Shown here: piece after piece, positions 1-8,304 of the stretch
How positions within the stretch are numbered: the stretch's first letter is position 1
Layout of the letters: every line of letters begins with the position of its first letter
DNA from: Candidatus Faecimonas gallistercoris
GTDB lineage: Bacteria > Bacillota_I > Bacilli_A > RF39 > UBA660
Direction: 5' to 3'
Assembly (NCBI GenBank): GCA_018712565.1
Contig: DVGU01000024.1
Coordinates: forward strand, 1-45,213
Length of the DNA: 45,213 nucleotides
Notes under the pieces: model-generated
Databases searched by the model: none
What the model saw: only the letters and a program-made list of their open reading frames with translations
What the model was told of the DNA's origin: nothing
Translations under genes and position numbers: made by a program

Positions 1-103
1 TTTTTTTAACAGTTCTATGTTTTATTTTACCAGTTTCATCTCTATAACCTTGGACAAAAGAAAGATATATTCTATTATGACTTTTACTTTGTTTGAGAAA
101 CAT
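1..103 (-). CDS. Partial transposase, N-terminal 34 codons (IS1634/IS4-like)
   Basis: The minus strand opens with an ATG preceded by an AGGATG ribosome site and reads MFLKQSKSHNRIYLSFVQGY and then on into RDETGKIKHRT before the window ends. This N-terminus (MFLK..., SxVQGYRDE.GKxKHRTV) is the usual start of IS1634/IS4-superfamily DDE transposases, as I remember the family. Only the first 34 codons are inside the window, so completeness cannot be judged. It marks an insertion sequence bordering the region. Confidence 0.7.
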   Translation of the reverse strand, partial: MFLKQSKSHNRIYLSFVQGYRDETGKIKHRTVKK

Positions 104-169
104 ATAATCACATCCTAATAAGATTATAGCACGATATACAAAGATAGACAACACAAAAACAAGAAAAAT

Positions 170-198
170 TTGACATAAAAAAAGCCTTATACTATAAA
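170..198 (+). promoter_or_regulatory. Sigma-A-type promoter upstream of the phosphodiesterase gene
   Basis: TTGACA (170-175) and TATAAA (193-198) are separated by exactly 17 bases. It points towards the glycerophosphodiesterase gene, leaving an untranslated leader of about 120 bases. Another reading is outward transcription from the IS end. Confidence 0.6.
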
Positions 199-323
199 GG
201 TCGTTCTAAGATTATCAAATACTCAAAGTGTCAAACTTCGGAAAAGAAAAAATTATTTTCTACTTGATTATTTATATAGTAACATCTAATAAATATTTGC
301 TATACTATAATAAAGGTGATATT

Positions 324-1028
324 ATGAATCTAAAAAACTTAAAAATAGCTCATCGAGGAATATTTAATAATAAATATATCCCTGAAAATTCACTTCCTGC
401 TTTTCAAAAAGCTATGGATTTAAATATTCCTATCGAACTTGATATTCAATTAACAAAAGACCAAGAATTAGTAATTTTTCATGATATAAATTTAAAAAGA
501 ATGTGTGGAGTTGATAAATATATAGAAGATACAACTTATCAAGAATTAAAAAAATTCCCCCTTCTTTCTACAAATGAAAAAATCCCAACATTAAAAGAAG
601 TATTAGACCTTATACAAGGAAAAGTATTATTAGATATTGAAATAAAAAAAACAAATCAAATTAAACTAATCTGCTCTAAACTAAATAAAGAATTAAAAAA
701 CTATTCTGGAGAAGTTATATTAAAATCATTTCACCCAAATATCGTTCATTATTTAAAAAAGAATAGTACATGCCCCGTTGGACTATTAATTACTTATCTT
801 CCCTCTTCTAAAATATATAGTTATTTTATGAGTAGTTTTATTCCAATAAAATATTGTAATCCCGACTTTTTAGCCATTAACAAAGAAATAATTAAAAACA
901 AAAGAATACAAAACTACAGAAAAAAATTGCCCATATTTGTATGGACAATCACTAATAAAGAAGAATTAAAAAGATTCTCTAAATATGCCGATTCTTTCTT
1001 ATGTAACAATCTACCGTATTATGAATAA
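324..1028 (+). CDS. Glycerophosphodiester phosphodiesterase (GDPD family)
   Basis: Predicted cytoplasmic 234-residue enzyme of the GDPD TIM-barrel family, which hydrolyses glycerophosphodiesters to glycerol-3-phosphate and an alcohol. Visible family marks are HRG at residues 10-12, PEN at 20-22, the ELD metal-site motif at 38-40 (E38, D40), the second catalytic histidine in FHD (H53) and LDIEIK further on. There is no signal peptide in this form. The ATG at 324 is chosen because an AAAGGTGAT ribosome site lies just upstream and the HRG motif then falls at its usual distance from the N-terminus; an upstream in-frame extension to 228 has no ribosome site. The size matches the short bacterial GDPDs. 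It converges with the next gene, with only eight bases between the stops. Its in vivo substrate is not known. Confidence 0.9.
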   Translation: MNLKNLKIAHRGIFNNKYIPENSLPAFQKAMDLNIPIELDIQLTKDQELVIFHDINLKRMCGVDKYIEDTTYQELKKFPLLSTNEKIPTLKEVLDLIQGKVLLDIEIKKTNQIKLICSKLNKELKNYSGEVILKSFHPNIVHYLKKNSTCPVGLLITYLPSSKIYSYFMSSFIPIKYCNPDFLAINKEIIKNKRIQNYRKKLPIFVWTITNKEELKRFSKYADSFLCNNLPYYE

Positions 1029-1036
1029 TACCATTA

Positions 1037-3103
1037 TCAATTATTTTTCTTAACCTTTTTTAATACTAAAGTAGGATATTGTTCATGAAGTGCCTCAGAA
1101 TCACAACTCATATTATCTAAATAGATATCAGCAACTTCATCATCTTGATTATCTATATACTCACAAAAAGAATCATGTTCACTCTTATCCGTAGTCTTTA
1201 TCTGATAGATACAATCATCTGCCTCATACGTCGTCATATAGCAATCTTTATTCGAAGAAATAATACCATCTTTACAAATCTCACAAAATACTCCATCGGT
1301 ATAAAAATAATTAGTTCCATTTATACAATATATATAATTACTTAAATTAGAATGAGAAGTAGGGATTTTTTTATCACCAATAGAAGCTCTAAATTGATTA
1401 GGGACTTTTTTAGCAACAACATCTACATCCCCTGAAAGTGTTTTTAATTTATCACGCTCAAAACTACTCATAAAATAACTATATATATAAGTATTCAACG
1501 AATCTTTTAATACCATAATATCATTTAAAAAACTAACATCTTTAAAAGTTTTATTAATCGTAGGATCAAACTCTACACCATCACCAGAATACCTACCAGA
1601 TAACAATTTATATTGATTAAAATTATTCTTTAAAGCAAAATATGTACGACGACAACAATCAGGATCGTAACCAATAGAAATATCTTTAGCCTTTACAGGT
1701 ATAATAAGCTTCCCATCACATACAACACCCTTTTTACCTTTCTTCTCCATTACAAAATAGTCATGATAACGATTACTAATACGACTAATATTATCATATT
1801 TATCATAACAAACTGGTTCAAAAGAACCAATAAATAACAAACCATAACGCTTATCTTTAGATTTAGATAACTTATTTTTAATTCCTTTTTTCTTATCTTT
1901 TTTATAAATCACACTATCGTCAACAATGTCTTCAAGTTGACATTTTTTAACAACAGTTGATACTTTTCCATTTTTAAAAAGAACAATATCACAATAACCA
2001 TCATTGTATAAAGCATAATACCCATTTCCTAACTCTTTTATCTTATCATATTTAGCTTCTATAAAATGATTCATCTCTGGTTTTGGATTAATTTTTAAAA
2101 ATCCAACCTTACCATCTTTTGAAAAAGAAAAAGCACCAGGTTCAGTCTTAATATCATCATACTTTTCCTCTAATAACGATGTAGTTTTAACCATATAATC
2201 ATCATTATTTTGTATAACAAAAGTAGAAGCTCTTACAAGTCCAAATTTAGAATTATTACTTGTTAAAAAATAAAAATCCTTATCCATTCTAAAACTATAA
2301 TGTTCATGACCACCAAAATACTTAATATCATCACCGTCATAATGGCATAATAACACTCTCCTTTTAGTATGGTACACATCAACACCATTTTCACTTTGAC
2401 AATAAATAATATAATTATTATTTTCATCAACTGTAATATTATCATACCTGTAATCTTTTTTAGAGATAATACTTTTATCAGTTATCTCTTTGATATCATC
2501 AACAGTATTATAAATAAAATCACATTTACCATCTTTCGTAAAAACAAATATATTAGGTAAACTTCCAATAATATCACATGATACCATACTAAATCCCACA
2601 TCAGCACCATTTCTAAGATAAAGCCCCTTTTCAGCACCGCAATTAATCATAAAACACCATGTATTATCATAATTATATAATACTCTTACATCATAACAAG
2701 CAATATCAAATATATCTTTATGATCTCTATAAGTAGCCAAATCAAAAAAATGTATTTTCCCATCACTCGGAGATTTAAGAGAACATAATTGATAATTACT
2801 TAAAAAATCACTAACAACCCCCCAACCTTCAGCAATCCATTTTTCTTCTAAAGCATCATAAAGATTAATCACCCTATAACTACCACGTTCATCAGTTGCT
2901 TCTACAGTTTTTATTTGTTCATATATTTCGTCTTTTAAAGTATAACATGTTTTAAAATTATCAATATTACCAAGAAGTTGATTTGTTTTTATATTTAACA
3001 AACCAGTTTTTCCATTTGGCAATACGATATATGCTGTATTATTAATTAATGTTTTAATATTATATAAGTCTTTTTCATTTAAAACAACACTTCTTTTTTT
3101 CAT
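1037..3103 (-). CDS. Large WG-repeat-like protein of unknown function
   Basis: A 688-residue protein without signal peptide or membrane segment. It is built from repeated beta-rich units of the form G-x-x-N/K-G-K-x-G-L-[LV]-x, followed by a D.Y/KYDxI step (for example NGKTGLLNI, DGKVGFLKI, KRYGLLFIG, KKGVVCDGK, each followed by KYDxIxx). This resembles WG repeats or KWG-type beta-propeller repeats, although the Trp of the classical unit is mostly replaced. No catalytic motif is seen. The start is set at the ATG at 3103 because TTAGGAG sits eight bases before it; a 16-residue upstream extension has no such site. It has its own promoter, separate from the membrane-hairpin gene upstream. Function is unknown; such repeats usually mediate binding. 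Confidence 0.75.
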   Translation of the reverse strand: MKKRSVVLNEKDLYNIKTLINNTAYIVLPNGKTGLLNIKTNQLLGNIDNFKTCYTLKDEIYEQIKTVEATDERGSYRVINLYDALEEKWIAEGWGVVSDFLSNYQLCSLKSPSDGKIHFFDLATYRDHKDIFDIACYDVRVLYNYDNTWCFMINCGAEKGLYLRNGADVGFSMVSCDIIGSLPNIFVFTKDGKCDFIYNTVDDIKEITDKSIISKKDYRYDNITVDENNNYIIYCQSENGVDVYHTKRRVLLCHYDGDDIKYFGGHEHYSFRMDKDFYFLTSNNSKFGLVRASTFVIQNNDDYMVKTTSLLEEKYDDIKTEPGAFSFSKDGKVGFLKINPKPEMNHFIEAKYDKIKELGNGYYALYNDGYCDIVLFKNGKVSTVVKKCQLEDIVDDSVIYKKDKKKGIKNKLSKSKDKRYGLLFIGSFEPVCYDKYDNISRISNRYHDYFVMEKKGKKGVVCDGKLIIPVKAKDISIGYDPDCCRRTYFALKNNFNQYKLLSGRYSGDGVEFDPTINKTFKDVSFLNDIMVLKDSLNTYIYSYFMSSFERDKLKTLSGDVDVVAKKVPNQFRASIGDKKIPTSHSNLSNYIYCINGTNYFYTDGVFCEICKDGIISSNKDCYMTTYEADDCIYQIKTTDKSEHDSFCEYIDNQDDEVADIYLDNMSCDSEALHEQYPTLVLKKVKKNN

Positions 3104-3136
3104 AATATAATCTCCTAATTTCATTTTTTTATCTCT

Positions 3137-3165
3137 ATTATATATATTCATATTGAAATAATCAA
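3137..3165 (-). promoter_or_regulatory. Promoter of the WG-repeat-like gene
   Basis: On the minus strand TTGATT (3160-3165) and TATAAT (3137-3142) are 17 bases apart, and transcription would begin about 30 bases before the chosen start codon. Confidence 0.65.
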
Positions 3166-3205
3166 CTAAATATTTTCTATAATAACTACATATTTAATAA
3201 ATCCT

Positions 3206-3236
3206 AAAAAAAATAGCCCCACTTAAATAGGACTAT
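3206..3236 (-). terminator. Intrinsic terminator after the membrane-hairpin gene
   Basis: On the minus strand ATAGTCC (3230-3236) pairs with GGGCTAT (3213-3219) around a ten-base loop, and a run of Ts follows directly (3206-3213). It isolates the upstream gene from the WG-repeat-like gene. Confidence 0.75.
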
Positions 3237-3252
3237 AACCAACAAATAAAAT

Positions 3253-3978
3253 CTAAATTTTCTTTTTATAAAGTACTTTATCACTATCGTTTTTTGTAAT
3301 AGTATGAATATAACCATTATACTCCGATCTACTAATATCCCATTTTTTTCTAATTCTACGAACACTAATTGTTGGATTATACAAATTACCATCACCAGAG
3401 GCACTTATTTCTTGGTAACACCTACGAACCTCATCATTTAGGCACAATTCATCTGCAAAACCAACCTCAGGTGAATTAACCATTTCACTATCATGTAACT
3501 GTTCTAAATATTGTATTTTTTCATCACGCATTTTATCGGCTGCTAAAGAACCAACTGCGGATTTTTTCATTTTATAAAGATTCTCTTTATAAGCAACAAT
3601 TGCAGTTGAAAATCCAACAAAAGAACCTAAAACAGCACCTACCCCAATAGTACCACCAACTACTTCTAATATTTCCAAAGGTAATGCAGTAGACGAAAGT
3701 TGCTGTGGAGCAAAATTGAGAATACCTGAAACTAGTGAAACTCCACCAATGCACATTAAAGATGAAAGTGAAACATCTTCTTTTAATTCTTCAAGTAATT
3801 CTTTATGATACCATATTGCATCATCTTTCAATTTTAAAGAAATATCTTTTAAAATATCAATTTGATTTTCACAAATTAAAATCTCTTTAACATCACCATT
3901 GATTTGCCTTACACTAGTATCACCATTTTCATCCCGAACATAAACCCCATCTTCTTGATAAATAAAACCATGATTCAC
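3253..3978 (-). CDS. Hypothetical protein with a hydrophobic Gly-rich hairpin
   Basis: About 241 residues with no family that I recognise. The N-terminal 85 residues are mixed and acidic. Two hydrophobic glycine-rich stretches follow around residues 90-110 (SSLMCIGGVSLVSG) and 125-150 (GGTIGVGAVLGSFVGFSTA), separated by a short linker, as in a membrane hairpin. The C-terminal part is soluble and ends in a basic tail. I place the start at a GTG at 3978, which lies seven bases after GAGGA; the GTG three codons upstream abuts that site and is an unlikely start. It has its own promoter and terminator, so it is a single-gene unit. The Gly-rich hairpin is reminiscent of pore-forming or anti-phage effectors, but nothing else supports that. 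Confidence 0.6.
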   Translation of the reverse strand: MNHGFIYQEDGVYVRDENGDTSVRQINGDVKEILICENQIDILKDISLKLKDDAIWYHKELLEELKEDVSLSSLMCIGGVSLVSGILNFAPQQLSSTALPLEILEVVGGTIGVGAVLGSFVGFSTAIVAYKENLYKMKKSAVGSLAADKMRDEKIQYLEQLHDSEMVNSPEVGFADELCLNDEVRRCYQEISASGDGNLYNPTISVRRIRKKWDISRSEYNGYIHTITKNDSDKVLYKKKI

Positions 3979-4007
3979 ACAAATCACTCCTCACTAAAGT
4001 TATTACT

Positions 4008-4035
4008 ATTATACATCTTTTTTAATCATTTTCAA
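4008..4035 (-). promoter_or_regulatory. Promoter of the membrane-hairpin gene
   Basis: Minus-strand TTGAAA (4030-4035) and TATAAT (4008-4013) with a 16-base spacer, located just upstream of the GAGGA ribosome site and GTG start. Confidence 0.6.
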
Positions 4036-4269
4036 TAAAAAGTATTAATTATCTACTTTTAACTAATAATATTCCATCTCAATCTGATAAAACTCTTGTA
4101 GCTTTATCAATTTGTTCAAGTAATTAAGCATCCAACTTACAATTATTTTCTAAGGCTATAAAAGAATTATTAAAATCAAGTATACTCTGAAATTATCATG
4201 GAAATAACATAAATTAAAAAATACTAAACTATTTCTAAAACTATTAAGGTCAATGCTTCTATCTAAATC

Positions 4270-4590
4270 TATTATTTAGCAAAACCCATATGAAGTTCAT
4301 ATAGCTATTGCTTCGAATTAAAATCTTTTTTACACAAAGGTACTTGCCACTTAGAAATAATTTCTGTATCAAATTCTTCTACTATAACATCCTACCCATA
4401 CGAAAATAGATATGTTTACGCATCCTACGAACAGGTATCTCTACGAATTGTTTCATAACTTCATAATTATGTCTATCTCAGCTAACAAACTATTACGCTA
4501 TTTTACTAACTACTCATTAATATATGGATTAGCCTTCAATATACCCACTTGAATATTAACTTCCTCATTAAATGTTAAAATCATTACAAA
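4270..4590 (-). pseudogene. Decayed gene in the 650-base gap before the aminopeptidase
   Basis: The stretch 4036-4686 has no intact gene. Read on the minus strand it still has coding-like runs broken by stops and a frame change: VMILTFNEEVNIQVGILKA near 4530-4590, and further on FDTEIISKWQVPLCKKDF and LYELHMGFAK near 4275-4375. The motif LYELHMGF resembles short repeats of the [QR]-[LM]-x-E-[IL]-[RH]-x-G type that I recall from large accessory proteins of gut Firmicutes; this link is weak. No promoter or terminator is obvious. It is best read as a dead gene on the same strand as its neighbours. Confidence 0.4.
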
Positions 4591-4686
4591 TTTCTCATTC
4601 TATTTACATTTTATCAAACAAACAAAAAAACAGATAACAAATAATAAAAATCTAGCTATTCTGTCTTTTATCACTTCATAAATGTT

Positions 4687-6003
4687 TTAAAATGGACTAT
4701 ATCTACCCACTATTATTGGTTTTGTATTAAACAAATCCAAATCCGCTTTACTTAAATACTTTTTATCAATTATTACCATAAGGACAAAATCATCAAAGAA
4801 ATTATCATTCATTATATAATAACCATCTTTATACAACTTATCCCCATAACTATTTTCCACTTTCCATCTAATTGGTATATCATTTTCAATATGTACTCCA
4901 GTAAATAACATTAGATGTTGATAGTAAATATCAAAACTACTTAGTGCTTCTTCTTTAGTTAATAAGTCCATATTAAATACATCTTTATAATTATATAAAT
5001 TAGAATCTAATATACCTGATTTTCTATCTCTCATTTTATCAATATTACAGGCAAAGTAAACTGGCATACCATCTTTTAATTGTTTAACTGCTAAATTCTT
5101 TAATACTTCGATAGGTTTATTAATAAATTCAACATATTTACCATCTATATTTTCATTACATTCTTCTCTATAAAGTTTATTATATTCTGTATTATATACA
5201 GGAACATTGGCAATACTTACATAATCATCTAAGTTGATAGATAAATATTTATTTTTGAACTCTATAGGAGTTATATTTTCTAATTTAATTATTTTTCCGT
5301 CTTTATCTTTATATTCATAGGTGAAAGATAGGGGAATAGAACCTAAGCATTTAGATAAGAGATTGTAATTTTCATTTAACATTTCTTCTTTTCTTAGATA
5401 AAGTTCATCCTTTGAAGTGTTATTTTCTTTTAATTTTAGTAATTTAAACATGTCTTTTTTAAGTTTTTCGTTATAAAGTCTTCTTAATTGTTCAGAATTT
5501 TTACTATCAAACGTTTTAGGCATTACATCTTCTGGAACAAGACCATATTTATTTACAAGTTCTTTAAAGAATGTAAAACGTCCCCATTCATAAAAGGCTT
5601 CTTCTATATAATATTTATTTACTTCAGTTTTTAAATCAAAGTTATCTTTTTCAATTATTCTGTTATAAAAAGTATTAGATTTTTCTAACTTATCAAAAAA
5701 AGAAAGATAATTTACTGATAAATTTACATCTGTAGGTAAAATGTTAAGATTAATAGCAACGTTATTTTCAATAAAATTTATTCCTGCATAAAGCCAACAT
5801 AGCCAAGAATCTTCTTGGTCATATATCTTAGTATTAGGTAATTCTATATTGAAAACATTTGGAGTACTATTAATAATATCAGTATTTAAGCAAAAACTTT
5901 CCATACCTATTTTTTTCATAGCATTTTCAATTATCTTATTGTTTTTATCATTATTATATTCATTATAAAATCTTTGAATTTGTTTGTAACCAATATTTTT
6001 CAT
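4687..6003 (-). CDS. Aminopeptidase C / bleomycin hydrolase-like cysteine peptidase (C1B)
   Basis: A 438-residue protein of papain-like family C1B, the usual length for PepC/bleomycin hydrolase, which trims N-terminal residues from peptides in the cytosol as a hexamer. The catalytic set is present: Q63 and C69 in YDQEDSWLCWLYAG (the family motif is Q-x5-C-W), H363 in YQHLMLFTGVH, and N384 in KVENSYG. The sequence around the cysteine is divergent from the usual SSGRCW, and the C-terminus ends in SPF rather than the more common family ending, so it is a diverged paralogue. The start has a GGAGGT site at ideal spacing. It stands alone, between a dead gene and a broken small gene. Peptide turnover is the likely role. 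Confidence 0.85.
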   Translation of the reverse strand: MKNIGYKQIQRFYNEYNNDKNNKIIENAMKKIGMESFCLNTDIINSTPNVFNIELPNTKIYDQEDSWLCWLYAGINFIENNVAINLNILPTDVNLSVNYLSFFDKLEKSNTFYNRIIEKDNFDLKTEVNKYYIEEAFYEWGRFTFFKELVNKYGLVPEDVMPKTFDSKNSEQLRRLYNEKLKKDMFKLLKLKENNTSKDELYLRKEEMLNENYNLLSKCLGSIPLSFTYEYKDKDGKIIKLENITPIEFKNKYLSINLDDYVSIANVPVYNTEYNKLYREECNENIDGKYVEFINKPIEVLKNLAVKQLKDGMPVYFACNIDKMRDRKSGILDSNLYNYKDVFNMDLLTKEEALSSFDIYYQHLMLFTGVHIENDIPIRWKVENSYGDKLYKDGYYIMNDNFFDDFVLMVIIDKKYLSKADLDLFNTKPIIVGRYSPF

Positions 6004-6083
6004 ACGTTACCTCCAATTTTATTATATACGATCTCTTTCAATTATAAATGAATTAATTATTTATCTTATTCTTTTATAATTTT

Positions 6084-6407
6084 TTATATATTATTTTTGG
6101 ACTTATCCTTAGCATATTGTGGTAAATTACTTGGAATTTTACATTCTTGAGTGGGTATTCCTTTCGTATCCAAAATTTTCATTAACGCAACACTTAAAGC
6201 AGCATTTTGCATTAGGCGCTTTCTCATTTCGATAATTGCATGTGGATTACTAGTATCTATGTCATCTATTTTTTGAATACGCTTTCTAAACATTCTTCTC
6301 CATTCTTCAATATTCCATTGGCCATTATATTCTCCTCACAAATATTCTTCTAAGGTTCTGGCAGCTATAATTACTTCCTTTATTTGCTCTTCCTCATTGG
6401 TAAGCAT
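6084..6407 (-). pseudogene. Small hypothetical gene interrupted by an in-frame TGA
   Basis: An ATG at 6407 with an upstream AGGAGATAGG region starts a 107-codon frame that runs to a TAA at 6084 with a single interruption: a TGA at 6336-6338 after 23 codons. The reading frame is preserved across the TGA (EEYL, stop, then GEYNGQWNIEEWRRM). The downstream part also has an internal ATG that gives a 69-residue product. I do not recognise the family. It follows the cupin gene at a 12-base gap in the same direction and may be the tail of that operon. Other readings are a simple nonsense mutation, a short upstream peptide, or decoding of UGA; conserved genes nearby give no support for recoding. Confidence 0.45.
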
Positions 6408-6419
6408 TATCCTATCTCC

Positions 6420-6848
6420 TTATAATTTATCATATTCTTCATCAGTAACTGGTTCGCACCATTCATTTTGAGTTTCTTCACCTGGTACTTCTACGGCGAT
6501 ATGAGAAAACCAAGAATCCTTCTTAGCTCCGTGCCAATGTTTTACATTAGCAGGTATGGTAATTACCATTCCTGGCTCTAGTGATACTGCATCTTTTCCT
6601 TCTTCTTGATACCATCCAAATCCGGCAGTACAAATTAATAGTTGTCCTCCACCACTTTTCGCATGATGAATATGCCAATTATTTCTACATCCTGGTTCAA
6701 AGGTTACATTTGCTAGAAAAACATTACAAGTTTTAGGATCCGTTAATGGATTTAAATAACTTTGTCCTATAAAATATTTAGCAAAAGCATCATTTGGTTG
6801 TCCCAATCCAAATACATTGATTTTATCAAATTCTTCTCTTTCTTTCAT
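6420..6848 (-). CDS. Cupin-domain protein of the electrophile-response operon
   Basis: A 142-residue single-domain cupin. Metal-ligand candidates are visible in the first cupin box (WHIHH, H59 and H61, with a downstream Gln at 69) and in the second (HWHG, H104/H106, and SHIAVE, H116). Small cupins of this type are often found beside, or fused to, carboxymuconolactone decarboxylase-like proteins, and here it lies in the same operon as one. The reaction is not known; a dioxygenase or isomerase acting on a small carbonyl or quinone-like compound is plausible. It lies 20 bases downstream of the flavodoxin stop, with its own TAGAGGAGTG ribosome site. No signal peptide. Confidence 0.85.
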   Translation of the reverse strand: MKEREEFDKINVFGLGQPNDAFAKYFIGQSYLNPLTDPKTCNVFLANVTFEPGCRNNWHIHHAKSGGGQLLICTAGFGWYQEEGKDAVSLEPGMVITIPANVKHWHGAKKDSWFSHIAVEVPGEETQNEWCEPVTDEEYDKL

Positions 6849-6868
6849 CTAATCACTCCTCTATAATA

Positions 6869-7355
6869 TTATAATTTTTCAATCCACGAATCAACATCAC
6901 TCCAAGATGTCAACATTTTATCACGTTCTCCTTCATTTGCTGAAAACAATAAATCAAGTTCTCCCTTAATATTAGAATTTGGTAGTAAAGTTTTATAGTC
7001 TTTAAAACAATGACCAATCCAACCAGCATTAGAACTCGCAACAATAATATCTTTACCAGACAAATCATAGTCTTTTAAAAATCTTTTCATTACAGGACTA
7101 ATACCATACCACCATGTACAAGTAATTAAAATAATTTTTTGATATTTAGATAAATCCTTATCTATTTCTTTAATTTCTACATCACGTTTTATATCATTAT
7201 TTTGCCACTCTTCTACTACTTCGTCATAATCTGTAGAAAATGGAACTCTTGGCTTTAATTCTAAAATATCTGCATTTAATTTATCTTTTACATATTCAGC
7301 AACCTTTTTACTATTACCAGAAAAACTATAGTAGATAATTAAAAGTATCTATCAT
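6869..7355 (-). pseudogene. Flavodoxin, frameshifted in its first codons
   Basis: Conceptual translation gives a flavodoxin of about 162 residues with the FMN phosphate loop YYSFSGNSKKVAEYV near the N-terminus, the TCTWWYGIS strand-loop in the middle and SSNAGWIGHC in the second half. The whole domain is open, but the ATG with a good GGGAG ribosome site (7355) is one base out of frame with it, and the frame started there stops after nine codons. Deleting one base within the first ten would restore a normal N-terminus. It starts two bases after the NUDIX stop, so it was clearly an operon member. A recent inactivating indel or a sequence error are both possible; an internal ATG at 7090 would remove the FMN loop and is unlikely to give an active protein. 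Confidence 0.75.
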
Positions 7356-7356
7356 A

Positions 7357-7824
7357 TTATATTTCTCCCTTCTTAAGTTTTTCTTCTAATCTTTCAATAA
7401 AAAAACGTTGTACTGGATAAATATACTCTTTCGCATCTTTTAAAGTAAACCATTCTATTTTATCCATCTCTGGAAAATCGACAATTTTATTAGACTTGCT
7501 CGGCCATTCTAATTGAAATGTATTACTTTTAAAGTTAGAAATATCTCCATCATAATAAGAATAAAACATAATAGCTAATTTATTCTTTGTAACTTTCTTA
7601 GAAGCTAAAAAATAGATATCATTGCAAACTTCTATATTTGTTTCTTCTTCCACTTCCCTTTTAGCAGCATCAAGTACTTTTTCGCCCTTTTCTACGATAC
7701 CTTTTTGAACAGACCAAGCACCTTTATCTTGCTTTTCCCAATAAGGTCCTCCAAAATGAGTTAACAATACTAAATATTGATCATTTTCTTTTTTATACAA
7801 TAAAATTCCAGCACTTCTTTTCAT
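7357..7824 (-). CDS. NUDIX hydrolase
   Basis: A 155-residue NUDIX-fold protein. The Nudix box runs from G42 (GIVEKGE, then R56-E57 and E60-E61) and matches GX5EX7REUXEEXGU except that the last glycine is Asn63. The N-terminal SAGILLY and HFGGPYWEKQDKGAWSVQKG segments resemble the group annotated as predicted NTP pyrophosphohydrolases (COG4119-type), as I recall it. The substrate is unknown; a nucleotide-like or damaged metabolite is likely. The start codon overlaps the stop of the upstream gene by one base (TAATG), showing translational coupling in the operon. Confidence 0.88.
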   Translation of the reverse strand: MKRSAGILLYKKENDQYLVLLTHFGGPYWEKQDKGAWSVQKGIVEKGEKVLDAAKREVEEETNIEVCNDIYFLASKKVTKNKLAIMFYSYYDGDISNFKSNTFQLEWPSKSNKIVDFPEMDKIEWFTLKDAKEYIYPVQRFFIERLEEKLKKGEI

Positions 7825-8150
7825 TAATCATCATCCTCATATACTTCTTTTGCCATTCTAAATACAGCCCAGGCATTTGGCCATCCAGCATAAAAAGCAG
7901 CATGAGTAATAATTTCAGCCATCTCCTCTTTCGTAATTCCGTTTTTCTTAGCATTAATTAAATGACTCTTTAGACTAGAATCTAAAATACCTTTACTCAT
8001 TAATGCAACTACTGTAATTAATGATCTATCTCTTAATGATAGCTTATCTTCTCTAGACCAAACCTCTCCAAATAATATATCATCATTTAACTGTGCAAAT
8101 TTGGGAGCGAAATCTCCTAACTGATCTCTTCCCGCAGTTTGTTTTACCAT
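7824..8150 (-). CDS. Carboxymuconolactone decarboxylase-like protein (YraC-type)
   Basis: A 108-residue all-helical CMD-family protein, first gene of the operon. It shows LSLRDRSLITVVALM, KNGITKEEMAEIITHAAFYA and the GWPNAW turn typical of gamma-carboxymuconolactone decarboxylases. It contains no cysteine at all, so it cannot work like the CxxC peroxidase AhpD. In Bacillus subtilis a gene of this family (yraC) belongs to the AdhR regulon that responds to aldehydes; the promoter in front of this gene has the matching operator, which makes the same role likely here. The ribosome site is GGAAAGGATG. The exact reaction is unknown. Confidence 0.85.
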   Translation of the reverse strand: MVKQTAGRDQLGDFAPKFAQLNDDILFGEVWSREDKLSLRDRSLITVVALMSKGILDSSLKSHLINAKKNGITKEEMAEIITHAAFYAGWPNAWAVFRMAKEVYEDDD

Positions 8151-8180
8151 ATTTCATCATCCTTTCCATCTATCATTTAT

Positions 8181-8211
8181 ATTATACTTCTTATAGTTTA
8201 CTTTAAGTCAA
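8181..8211 (-). promoter_or_regulatory. MerR-type promoter with 19-bp spacer and AdhR-like operator
   Basis: On the minus strand TTGACT (8206-8211) and TATAAT (8181-8186) are separated by 19 bases, too long for unaided sigma-A but the norm for MerR-activated promoters. Inside the spacer is the inverted repeat CTTAAAG-TAAA-CTATAAG (8190-8207). This matches the operator I recall for B. subtilis AdhR, CTTAAAG-N4-CTTTAAG, with one mismatch. It drives the CMD-NUDIX-flavodoxin-cupin genes, and the AdhR-like regulator lies 2 kb to the right. Confidence 0.8.
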
Positions 8212-8258
8212 TATTTTTTAATTAAAATTTTTAAATACATACTGGTTATTAGCTCATT

Positions 8259-8284
8259 ACCTTTTTTGACTTCTACATATGATA
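8259..8284 (+). promoter_or_regulatory. Possible sigma-K (mother-cell) promoter of the collagen-like gene
   Basis: CATATGATA at 8276-8284 fits the sigma-K/sigma-E minus-10 pattern CATANNNTA exactly. An AC at 8259-8260 lies 15 bases upstream, close to the short minus-35 element of sigma-K promoters. A vegetative minus-10 is not seen at this spot. A late mother-cell promoter suits a BclA-like spore-surface protein, but the minus-35 match is short and weak as evidence. Confidence 0.45.
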
Positions 8285-8304
8285 TATTGAAAGGAGGGAA
8301 AAAT

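Noticed and set aside
2263-2560. Short open frames on both strands inside the WG-repeat-like gene
   Set aside because: They lack ribosome sites and overlap a long coding frame; they are chance frames in AT-rich DNA.
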